A DNA stretch of 64,000 bases from assembly GCF_000017805.1 (NCBI RefSeq), contig NC_009767.1, forward strand, positions 744,001-808,000, given 5' to 3'. Of this stretch, positions 41,537-49,316 are shown piece by piece. Position 1 is the stretch's first letter, and each line of letters begins with the position of its first letter. The notes beneath the pieces are model-generated. The model saw only the letters and a program-made list of their open reading frames with translations. It was not told the DNA's origin and made no database searches. Position numbers and translations under genes: made by a program. This DNA is from Roseiflexus castenholzii DSM 13941. GTDB lineage: Bacteria > Chloroflexota > Chloroflexia > Chloroflexales > Roseiflexaceae.

Positions 41537-43186
41537 ATGAACACTGCGTCTCTCTCCACACCCGCAGGGCGTAGCCTTTCTACAACGCTCGCTCTGGCGC
41601 TGATCAGTCTCAGCGTGGTCGCTTTGTTGGTCAGCAATGCATTGCAAATGGCATCGAACTGGCAGGTGCACCAGCGCGGCCTCGCCCGTGAGCAGGAGTC
41701 GCGCGCGCATGGCGCCGCTGTTGAGGTACGCGCGTTTTTCGATGCGCGCTGGAATATGCTGGCCACATCGATCAAAATGTCGAGCCTGGCAACCGCGCCA
41801 GCGGAGCAACGCACCGAGGCGCTCGAGCGACTTCTGGTTCTCGACCCATTATTCGAGCAATTAATAATCCTCGACGATCAACGCTTCGTCGTCGCCAGCG
41901 CGAGTCAGAACCCTCACAAAACTGTCAATTTTCTCGACCCGGCGCTCATCGACGAAATTATGCGTCGGACGGCACTGCGCGATCGGCTGATCAGTTCGTT
42001 GCGCATCGATGCCGCAAGCGGTGAACCCGGCATTGTGATGGCACTCCCGCTCGTCGATTCGTTCGAGAATTACCACGGCGCCCTTATTGCGACGGTCAAT
42101 GCTCGCCTGCTCTGGACGACGGTCCAGCGGCAGACGCCTGATCCTGACAGCCTGGCATACGTTGTCGACCGTCAGGGAAACCTGCTGGCGTGTTCCGACA
42201 CGGCGCGTGTGATGCGCGGCGACAACGCTTCAGGGGTTGCTATCGTGCAGCGGTTTATTCGGGAGCGGTCGGCATCGATCCAGACCATGCACTACACTGG
42301 CCTTTCTGGCGCTGAGGTCGTCGGCAGTTACGAGGCGCTCGACGATCCTCCCTGGGCAGTGGTGATCGAAACGCCGCGCGCGGTCGCGTATCGCTCGGTT
42401 TTGAATGATCTCGTCGTCTCCGGTATAATTCTCTTGGGCGCCGTTGTCGTCTCCGGCGGGATTGGTCTCTACCTGGCGCGCTGGCTGACGGCGCCGTTGA
42501 TCGATCTGACGCGCGTTGCCAATCGGATCGCATCAGGAGAACGCGATGTGCCGGTTGATGCGCGCGGTCCGCGAGAGATTCAGATACTGGCGCGGGCGTT
42601 CACCGCTATGACAGCGCAACTGGAAGCAAATCTGGAAACGCTGGAGCAGCGCGTTGCGCAACGCACTGCCGATCTCCGGGCGGCGCTCGCCGAGGTGGAG
42701 GCGCGGGCGCGCGAACAGGCGCGCCTGCTTGAAGAAATCGCCCATCAACGCGAGGTGATCCGCGAGTTGAGCGTACCGGTGCTGCCGGTAACAGAGGACG
42801 CCCTGGTGATGCCGTTGATCGGGGCCATTGACACCGAGCGGCTGGCGGATATTCAGGATCGGGCGCTGCACGCCTTGCAGCGTTCGCGCGCGTGCTACCT
42901 GCTCGTCGATATTACCGGGGTGCCGGTGGTTGACAGTCAGGTGGCGCAGGGGCTGATCGCCATCGCCAGTATGTGTCGGTTGCTCGGCGCTGAGATGGTG
43001 CTGATCGGCATTCGTCCGGAGGTGGCGCAGACGATTGTCGGGTTGGGATTGAATCTCTCTTCGCTGCGCACTGCGGCTGACCTGCAAACGGTTCTGCGCG
43101 ACTTCGCGGCGCAGCGCCGTGATCGCGTTGCACGCAATGGTGAGGCAATCGAGCGCAGGAACGGACGAGGATCTTTGCCCGCGTGA
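41537..43186 (+). CDS. Membrane sensor with dCache-like, HAMP, coiled-coil and STAS (RsbR-type) domains
   Basis: The 549-residue protein has a first membrane segment (about 15-37), an external dCache-like sensor to about 285, a second membrane segment (SGIILLGAVVVSGGIGLYLA, about 294-313), a HAMP domain (LTAPLIDLTRVANRIASGE), a coiled coil (about 350-405) and a STAS domain (about 415-520). The STAS part has YLLVDITGVPVVDSQVAQGL, the RsbR form in which the Thr of DITG is phosphorylated by a switch kinase. There is no kinase or phosphatase domain and no RsbS or RsbT neighbour, so its output is unknown. It may feed a stressosome-like complex. Confidence 0.85.
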   Translation: MNTASLSTPAGRSLSTTLALALISLSVVALLVSNALQMASNWQVHQRGLAREQESRAHGAAVEVRAFFDARWNMLATSIKMSSLATAPAEQRTEALERLLVLDPLFEQLIILDDQRFVVASASQNPHKTVNFLDPALIDEIMRRTALRDRLISSLRIDAASGEPGIVMALPLVDSFENYHGALIATVNARLLWTTVQRQTPDPDSLAYVVDRQGNLLACSDTARVMRGDNASGVAIVQRFIRERSASIQTMHYTGLSGAEVVGSYEALDDPPWAVVIETPRAVAYRSVLNDLVVSGIILLGAVVVSGGIGLYLARWLTAPLIDLTRVANRIASGERDVPVDARGPREIQILARAFTAMTAQLEANLETLEQRVAQRTADLRAALAEVEARAREQARLLEEIAHQREVIRELSVPVLPVTEDALVMPLIGAIDTERLADIQDRALHALQRSRACYLLVDITGVPVVDSQVAQGLIAIASMCRLLGAEMVLIGIRPEVAQTIVGLGLNLSSLRTAADLQTVLRDFAAQRRDRVARNGEAIERRNGRGSLPA

Positions 43187-43259
43187 AGGTGTCGTCTCGC
43201 TGCTCTTCCGGTGTATGGCGCATACGAGCGCTGTTGATCGTCTTTTGTTCCGATCTTCC

Positions 43260-43393
43260 TGTGCCATGCGGGCGCGTCGCCCGCGCTCCCGGCGTACTGC
43301 CTGTTTTGCCTGTGCCATGCGGGCGCGTCGCCCGCGCTCCCGGCGTACTGCCTGTTTTGCCTGTGCCATGCGGGCGCGTCGCCCGCGCCCCTG
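43260..43393. repeat. Tandem 51-bp hairpin-containing repeat
   Basis: A 51-bp unit beginning TGTGCCATGCGGGCGCGTCG is repeated at 43260-43310 and 43311-43361, then partially to about 43393. Each unit contains a GCGGGC/GCCCGC hairpin. It fills most of the space between the STAS sensor and the small membrane protein gene. Confidence 0.88.
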
Positions 43394-43496
43394 GTGCGGT
43401 GTGCCTGGACATCGGATTGGTTGTCGATTATAATCGCGATTGCGGGATGTTCTTGATCGCAGGAGTGCATATCAGCACCGTCCCGGAGTGGCGATC

Positions 43497-43835
43497 ATGC
43501 CGGAGAAAAAATCACGTCAATCTTCTCCGCCACGCGGCGCCATCGGGCGGCTGCGTGGCTCGGTGGGTGTGGCGGAGCAGGCGTTGCGCGGCCGCACCGA
43601 GCGGGTGAAACGCCTGACGCCCCCACCGCCGCCGCTCTCCGCTACCCTCGAACGCGTGCTGACAATCGGTGGCTTGCCGTTGCTTCTGGCGCGCCTTTTC
43701 TGGCACAATCTGCGAGAAGTGCGCTTCTGGTGGCCCGTCGTACTGCCACTGCTGATCTGGACGGCATGGCGCACCTACCATCGTGAACGAGCAAAAAGCC
43801 GGCATCACGACACACCTGCGCAGATTCGCGCTTGA
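43497..43835 (+). CDS. Small hypothetical membrane protein
   Basis: The 112-residue protein starts MPEKKSRQSSPPRGAIGRLR, is basic in its N-terminal half and has hydrophobic stretches at about 60-72 (LTIGGLPLLLARL) and 78-95 (FWWPVVLPLLIWTAW). ATG 43497 follows GGAGTG. I do not recognise the family. The basic N-terminus and short hydrophobic part suggest a membrane-bound peptide or adaptor. The following histidine kinase is 129 bp downstream. Confidence 0.55.
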   Translation: MPEKKSRQSSPPRGAIGRLRGSVGVAEQALRGRTERVKRLTPPPPPLSATLERVLTIGGLPLLLARLFWHNLREVRFWWPVVLPLLIWTAWRTYHRERAKSRHHDTPAQIRA

Positions 43836-43964
43836 CAACCCCTCTTCTCAATGTAAGAATACTGAGATGTACGGCACAGTCGCCTCGATGTGCGGCTGTG
43901 CCTGGTTGACTTCTTTCGGCATTTCTAACCCGGTTCCCTGGCGCAGTGCGCAGTGGCAGGCGGT

Positions 43965-45515
43965 ATGAGCGCTTCTGTACAGTCGGACATCCAGGACGGA
44001 TTGAAAACGAGTATTTGCGAAATTGCGCGTCGTCTCTGTGTGGCGACGGATGCGAAGGCATGCTATCTGGCGATGCGTGAACGTCCGACAGCGCCGCCTC
44101 GATTCATCGGCGCCGTCGGTGTGCAGGGCGATCCTCCCGACTGGAATGAGATCGATGGCGATCATCTGGTGCGTCGAATAGGGCATAAACGTGAACTTGT
44201 TGTCGCGGAACGTTCGATGCACGCGCTGTTGCTGGCGCTCCCCGCAAGCGGTCGCGATATTGGTGTGGCAGTGTTGCTCTTCGACAGCGAACCGCCTCCC
44301 GTCTCGGATGCCTTCGTTGCAGCAGCGCAATTGGCCGGTCTTGCGCTGGAATCGGTCTGGCAGCTTGCCGCCCTGCACGATCAGGCGGAGCAACTGGCAG
44401 AGCGCACCCGTCTGCGTGAGATTCAGGTGAGCCGCAATCTCATTCGCGGAGTGATTGACAGTGTCCCTATGGGACTGGTGCTGATCGATCCGGTCGGGTA
44501 CGTGCTGGCAGCCAATCGCGCGCTCGCCGAGCGCTTCGGTCTCGAGCCGGCAATGCTGGTAGGACGGTTCTACGGCGACGTGCTTGGCGAATGGAGTGAG
44601 GCTGCAGCGGCCCGCACCTTCGCTACGCGCCAGCCGCAGCGCTTGCGCCGCACGCTGCAACGTCCCGGCGGCAGTGAGTCCCTGATCGAGATCGCCAGCA
44701 TTCCGTTGTTTGACGCCTCTGGCGCTGCGCATCAGGCTGTCGAGGTATGGGAAGACATCACTGAGCGGGTCGCGCTGCAAACACAGCTTGTGCGTGCCGA
44801 GAAACTCGCTGCAATCGGACACCTGGCAGCCAGCATCGCTCACGAGGTCGGCAACCCGCTTCAGGCGATCCAGGGTTTTCTGGCATTGTTCCTGGAACAG
44901 TGCCCGCCTGAAACGCCGAATCAGCACTTTCTGCAACTCGCCGAAGAAGAAATCGATCGGATTGTGCGCGTGCTGGAACGATTGCGCGATCTCTATCGCC
45001 CGCGCGCCGATGTTTTCACCCATGTGAATGTCAATGAGTTGATCGAGAGCGTCCTGCTGTTGACCGGCAAACAACTTGAGCGTTCGCGCATTCAAGTCCT
45101 GCGCGAACTGGCGCCCGATCTGCCGGCTATTCAGGGAGTTGCCGACCAACTGAAACAGGTGCTGCTCAACCTGGTGCTGAATGCGGCTGAGGCGATGCCG
45201 AACGGCGGCACGCTGCACGTGCAAACGTATCGTTACCATCCCACGGAAGGGAAAGGCGCCGTTGCGATTGCCATTACCGATACCGGCATCGGTATTTCGC
45301 CCGATCAATTGACGCGCATCTTCGACGGATTGCATACCACGAAAGAGCGAGGCATGGGACTGGGGTTGTATACCAGCCGGGCAATTATCGAGCGACATCT
45401 GGGGCGAATCAGCGCCCAAAGCATTCCGGGCGAGGGTACGACCTTTGAGATCGTGTTACCGGTCAGGCATGAGGAGATCCGTCATGAGACAACCGGCGAA
45501 AATCCTGGTCGTTGA
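43965..45515 (+). CDS. Soluble PAS-containing sensor histidine kinase
   Basis: The 516-residue protein has an N-terminal GAF-like region (about 10-135), a helical linker, a PAS domain (about 155-275, GVIDSVPMGLVLIDPVGYVL) and a HisKA domain with phospho-acceptor His293 in ASIAHEVGNPLQAIQG. The HATPase domain follows, with N-box LNLVLNAAEAMPNGG, ITDTGIGI (G1) and KERGMGLGLY (G2). There is no membrane segment, so it senses a cytosolic signal. The response-regulator gene starts 32 bp inside its 3' end, so they are a translationally coupled pair. GTG 43953 is an alternative start. Confidence 0.92.
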   Translation: MSASVQSDIQDGLKTSICEIARRLCVATDAKACYLAMRERPTAPPRFIGAVGVQGDPPDWNEIDGDHLVRRIGHKRELVVAERSMHALLLALPASGRDIGVAVLLFDSEPPPVSDAFVAAAQLAGLALESVWQLAALHDQAEQLAERTRLREIQVSRNLIRGVIDSVPMGLVLIDPVGYVLAANRALAERFGLEPAMLVGRFYGDVLGEWSEAAAARTFATRQPQRLRRTLQRPGGSESLIEIASIPLFDASGAAHQAVEVWEDITERVALQTQLVRAEKLAAIGHLAASIAHEVGNPLQAIQGFLALFLEQCPPETPNQHFLQLAEEEIDRIVRVLERLRDLYRPRADVFTHVNVNELIESVLLLTGKQLERSRIQVLRELAPDLPAIQGVADQLKQVLLNLVLNAAEAMPNGGTLHVQTYRYHPTEGKGAVAIAITDTGIGISPDQLTRIFDGLHTTKERGMGLGLYTSRAIIERHLGRISAQSIPGEGTTFEIVLPVRHEEIRHETTGENPGR

Positions 45516-46287
45516 TGATGAACGCGCAGTGCGGATCATGCTCGAAACAGCGCTGCGCGCGCACGGATACCGCGTCGAAACGGCAGCCAACGGTGCTGAT
45601 GCTCGCATGCGCATCGAGCATGAGGAGTTTGATCTTCTGCTGCTCGATCTGCAACTAGGCGATATCGATGGTATTGATATTTTGCGCGAAGTCAAGGAAC
45701 GATCGCCGGCTACCGAAGTTATTCTTCTGACCGCCCACGGATCGATCAACAGCGCGATTGCCGCGCTGCGCTATGGCGCCTTTGATTATCTGCTCAAGCC
45801 TGCTCAGGTAGCGGAGATTCGTGAGCGGGTTGAGCGCGCCCTGAACAACCGCCGGATCAATCTCCAACGCACGGAATTGCTCCAGCGCATCAGCGAAAGC
45901 GCTCGTGCGCTCGGTTTGATCGAGAGTGGCAGCCACCCTATCTCGGCGCCGTCCACATCGAGCGATCATCTGACCGTTGGTCCGCTCATGCTCGATCTGA
46001 GGCGCCATGCCGCCTATCTTGGCGAACATGTGCTGACGCTGACGCGCACCGAGTTTGCGCTGCTCACGGCGCTGGCGCAGAATCCCGATACCGCCCTGAG
46101 CTATACGGCGCTCTCCGAAGCAGTGTATGGTCGGGCGCAGCCTGAAGATGAGGCGCGCTCGCTGCTTCGCCCGCATATCGCGCGGTTGCGTCAGAAACTC
46201 GACGCGACCAAAACGCCGGGCATCGCGCTGATCAGCATTCGGAGCATGGGATATATGCTGCAAACCGAAAATGCGCCTGTGCCATGA
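45484..46287 (+). CDS. Response regulator, receiver plus OmpR-like winged helix
   Basis: The 267-residue protein has a receiver domain with DD (11-12), phospho-acceptor Asp55 in LLLDLQLGD and the conserved Lys in YLLKPAQ (about 106). A longer than usual linker (about 125-170) follows, then a winged helix: LDLRRHAAYLGEHVLTLTRT, EFALLTALAQNP and PHIARLRQKLDATKTPGIAL, ending IRSMGYMLQ. ATG 45484 follows GAGGAGA. It is the cognate of the overlapping histidine kinase. The pst genes lie about 4 kb upstream, but no link is shown. Confidence 0.92.
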   Translation: MRQPAKILVVDDERAVRIMLETALRAHGYRVETAANGADARMRIEHEEFDLLLLDLQLGDIDGIDILREVKERSPATEVILLTAHGSINSAIAALRYGAFDYLLKPAQVAEIRERVERALNNRRINLQRTELLQRISESARALGLIESGSHPISAPSTSSDHLTVGPLMLDLRRHAAYLGEHVLTLTRTEFALLTALAQNPDTALSYTALSEAVYGRAQPEDEARSLLRPHIARLRQKLDATKTPGIALISIRSMGYMLQTENAPVP

Positions 46288-46348
46288 TCGACATTCTGCA
46301 CGGGGAAAAGGCATTCGGTGACGATGCCTGGCGCACAAGGAGGTGACG

Positions 46349-47290
46349 ATGATAGCCGATCCCCGGTTACCCCGCTCTGTGTCTATTCGTGAAGTCGGTC
46401 CGCGCGACGGTTTGCAGAATGAAGAGGTTATTCTTGCGACTGCCCAGAAAGTGCAGTTGATCGATCGCCTCGCTGATGCTGGCCTGACTCTGATCGAAGT
46501 CGGTGCGTTCGTGCGCCCTGCGAATGTGCCGCAAATGGCGGACACTGCGGAGGTCTTCGCTGCTCTCCCCCGGCGTCCTGGCGTGACCTATAGCGCAATT
46601 GTCCCGAATGTCATCGGCGCCCGGCGCGCCATTGCTGCGCGCGCGGATGCGCTCCAGGTGTTTCTCAGCGCCAGCGAGAGCCACAACCGTAGCAATGTCA
46701 ATATGTCGATTGAGCAGTCGCTAATGCAGGCCGCCGACATCGCAGCCGTCGCTCGTGAAGCAGGGGTGCATTTCGAGGCGGTGGTGTCGGTCGCCTTCGG
46801 GTGCCCGTTCGAGGGAGATGTGCCGCTCGAACGGGTAATGGACCTGACTGCCCGGCTGTTTGATCTGGGCGCCGGGCAGATTACGTTTGGCGACACCACC
46901 GGAATGGGTCATCCGGGGCTGGTGCGCGCTTTGCTGCAAGCGTTCTATGCACGTTTCCCGCAGGCGCGTCCACGTTTGCACTTGCATAGCGCGCGCGGTG
47001 CGGGGCTTGCCAATGTGCTGATGGCGCTTCAACTCGGCGTCGATTGTTTTGATGCCAGCGTCGGTGGGATTGGCGGATGCCCCTTCGCGCCTGGCGCCCC
47101 CGGCAATATCTGCACCGAAGACCTGGCGCATATGCTCCACGAAATGGGTATATCGACCGGTATTCACCTCCCGACACTCCTCGATGTTGCGCGCATGCTC
47201 GAAGGCATGCTGGGGCGCACCGTGCCGGGGCAGACGATGAAGGCCGGTATCTGCAAGCATTTGCCCCCCGACGGCAGTCCACGCCGGTGA
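46349..47290 (+). CDS. Hydroxymethylglutaryl-CoA lyase
   Basis: The 313-residue TIM-barrel enzyme splits HMG-CoA to acetyl-CoA and acetoacetate, usually in leucine breakdown. The N-terminal signature is REVGPRDGLQNE (Arg and Asp of the metal site). FLSASESHNRSNVNMS, GDTTGMGHP and the HLHSARGAGLANV metal ligands follow, then DASVGGIGGCPFAPGAPGN with the catalytic Cys. HMGL proteins usually read HxHDT where this one has HLHSARG, so a related lyase substrate is possible. AAGGAGGTGA lies 3 bp before the ATG. Confidence 0.88.
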   Translation: MIADPRLPRSVSIREVGPRDGLQNEEVILATAQKVQLIDRLADAGLTLIEVGAFVRPANVPQMADTAEVFAALPRRPGVTYSAIVPNVIGARRAIAARADALQVFLSASESHNRSNVNMSIEQSLMQAADIAAVAREAGVHFEAVVSVAFGCPFEGDVPLERVMDLTARLFDLGAGQITFGDTTGMGHPGLVRALLQAFYARFPQARPRLHLHSARGAGLANVLMALQLGVDCFDASVGGIGGCPFAPGAPGNICTEDLAHMLHEMGISTGIHLPTLLDVARMLEGMLGRTVPGQTMKAGICKHLPPDGSPRR

Positions 47291-47540
47291 GTGTGTGGTA
47301 TGACACACTCTTCATCGAAACGGACGCTGCTTTTGTGGCTCTTCCATCCTGATCCCGTATGATCGAGGCATTGTGCGAGGTGGAGCGTCGCGCTTCAGAT
47401 TTGAACAATGCCGTGCCTGTCAACCTGTCCTCGTTCTCCTTTTTTGTTGTGTGTGATCGAATTGAGATCAAATCGTAAGACTCTTCGCCTTTTCCAGGTA
47501 TTACTCTATGCGCATGAGACATTCGCACAAGGAGAGGGGA
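47289..47540. other. Intergenic stretch with a hairpin after HMG-CoA lyase
   Basis: GAGTGTGT (47289-47296) pairs with ACACACTC (47303-47310) over a 6-nt loop, directly at the end of the HMG-CoA lyase gene, and may act as its terminator. Nothing else recognisable lies before the secreted-protein gene. Confidence 0.5.
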
Positions 47541-49025
47541 ATGCCCAAGCGCACATCGTTGAAGAAGACCATGGTATGCTGCATGCGCGGAGGGGGAGGG
47601 TTGACGGCTCTTCTAATGGGCATTATGGCTCTGGTTGTCGCCGCAGTACTGCGTCCGTCGGCAGGATATGCCGAACAAAACGGCATCAGCGCAGAACATA
47701 CCGTGTATCTTCCCCTGGTGACCAGGTCCGGCTGTACGGCGGAACTGCCGCGCATCAACGCACCAAAGTTCACCGGTGCCATTCCGTTCGAGCGAACCGC
47801 AATCGCCTGGTTTGGCAGGGTCTCTCCAACGCAGAACTATACCGACATCCGGGTTGGGTACAACGCAACCGAACTGTTTGTGTACCTCGCCATCTTCGAC
47901 CGCCACCTGTGGTACGACGAGAGTCCAACGCCGCAAACCCTGACTCAGTGGGATGCAGTGACGCTGCTGCTGGACACTTCCGGCGGCGCAGCCGTGTCGC
48001 CATCGTCGTGGAAGTTTGTCGCGCAGTTGTATGGCGAACGGAGTTCACAGCGACGGGTGGTCTACCGTGGAAGCGCCACCGGATGGCAACAGACCAGTGT
48101 GGCTTTTGATGCGCTTCCTGGCTGGCGCGGGAACGCACTGAATGACAACAGCGATAGTGATCGCGGGTGGGCAATGGGTTTTACCATTCCCTTCAGCAGC
48201 CTGGGGATCGCCTCCGCTCCGCCGGATGGAACCTCCTGGCGCATGGCGGTGATCGTTCACGACCGGGACACACGCGCCGGTCCGCCAATCGGCGATCAGG
48301 CGTGGCCGCCACAGACGCCGCTGGAGACGCCGGCCTGCTGGGGTGTTCTGAATTTCGGTGTGCCCGTCTATCAGACTAGTGCAACGCCGACCGGTTCGCT
48401 GATCGTCCGCCGCCCCACGGAGCGCAGTCCGCTCGTGCCGGATGCTGATGTCGGGGCTGCGATTGCCAACCAATGTCCTGGTGACGAGAATCATATCTGG
48501 AACGAATGGGGGAACCGCAACTATGGACGCGCACCTGACTTCAATATTCAGAATCAGTCCGATGTGTCCGACTGGCCCTGTTTTGCGAAGTACTATGTCA
48601 CTTTCCCGCTCGATGGCATCCCGCCAGGCAAGGTGATCGTGTCTGCAATACTGACCCTGCACCAGTTTGGCAATTCCGGCAGCGCGGGCCAGGCAAAACC
48701 GTCGTGGATTCAGGTGTCGGTGGCAGCCGGTGACTGGAATGAACAGACCATCACCTGGAACAACGCCCCAATCGCCTATGAGAATGTTGCCATAAGTCGG
48801 GTAGATCCCGTCACCAGCTCGATTAACTGGCCCGGCGTCCCGCGCACCTGGGATGTGTCGTATGCCGTGGCACGGGCGTATGCGCGCGGTGAGCCGTTGC
48901 GCCTGGTACTGTACAGCGCCGACTCGGACTATCATAGTGGCAAGTATTTTGTCTCCTCCGACACGGGCGACTGGAATATCGAAGGTCGTCCGCGCCTTGA
49001 CGTGCGCTGGGGTGAGGCGAGGTGA
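47541..49025 (+). CDS. Secreted protein with CBM9-like and DNRLRE-type domains
   Basis: The 494-residue protein has a signal peptide (GLTALLMGIMALVVAAVL, about 21-38) and HTVYLPLVTRSG just after it. A beta-rich domain of the CBM9/DOMON-like kind (about 70-270) has ATELFVYLAIFDRHLWYD and GWAMGFTIPFSSLG. A C-terminal DNRLRE-like domain (about 300-490) has YVTFPLDGIPPGKVIVSAIL, WNEQTITWNNAP and RPRLDVRW. Such domains bind sugars or anchor proteins outside the cell. ATG 47541 follows AAGGAGAGGGGA. The stop codon's last base is the first base of dispersed element A copy 6. Confidence 0.75.
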   Translation: MPKRTSLKKTMVCCMRGGGGLTALLMGIMALVVAAVLRPSAGYAEQNGISAEHTVYLPLVTRSGCTAELPRINAPKFTGAIPFERTAIAWFGRVSPTQNYTDIRVGYNATELFVYLAIFDRHLWYDESPTPQTLTQWDAVTLLLDTSGGAAVSPSSWKFVAQLYGERSSQRRVVYRGSATGWQQTSVAFDALPGWRGNALNDNSDSDRGWAMGFTIPFSSLGIASAPPDGTSWRMAVIVHDRDTRAGPPIGDQAWPPQTPLETPACWGVLNFGVPVYQTSATPTGSLIVRRPTERSPLVPDADVGAAIANQCPGDENHIWNEWGNRNYGRAPDFNIQNQSDVSDWPCFAKYYVTFPLDGIPPGKVIVSAILTLHQFGNSGSAGQAKPSWIQVSVAAGDWNEQTITWNNAPIAYENVAISRVDPVTSSINWPGVPRTWDVSYAVARAYARGEPLRLVLYSADSDYHSGKYFVSSDTGDWNIEGRPRLDVRWGEAR

Positions 49026-49249
49026 TACCAATTACCTGTGACCATCCGGCATTGTCATCCCGAGCAGCGCGAGGGGTCTTGCGCAACCCGCTCAGATTCC
49101 TCGCTGCGTTTACCCTGAGCGAAGCGAAGGGCTCGGAATGACAGCGAGGGGTCTTGCGCGACCCGCTCGGACTCCGCGCTGAGTTTACCCTGAGCGAAGC
49201 GAAGGGCTCGGAATGACACGCATGCGGCATCTTCAATCGTCATTGGTAT
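49025..49249 (+). repeat. Dispersed element A, copy 6
   Basis: It is the longest copy (225 bp), from ATACCAAT (49025-49032) to ATTGGTAT (49242-49249), with internal modules containing TTTACCCTGAGCGAAGCGAA. Its first base is the last base of the upstream TGA stop. It ends 67 bp before the next start codon. Confidence 0.9.
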
Positions 49250-49316
49250 GATAGGATGGAGAGTCCGATCTCCGACCTGACCTTCCACCCTATTCCGTTC
49301 ATGAGAGAATGTGGAT

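Noticed and set aside
45484..46287. Naming this response regulator PhoB/PhoP because the pst genes are near
   Set aside because: The distance is about 4 kb with unrelated genes between, and the histidine kinase is soluble with GAF/PAS domains, unlike PhoR. No direct evidence links them.
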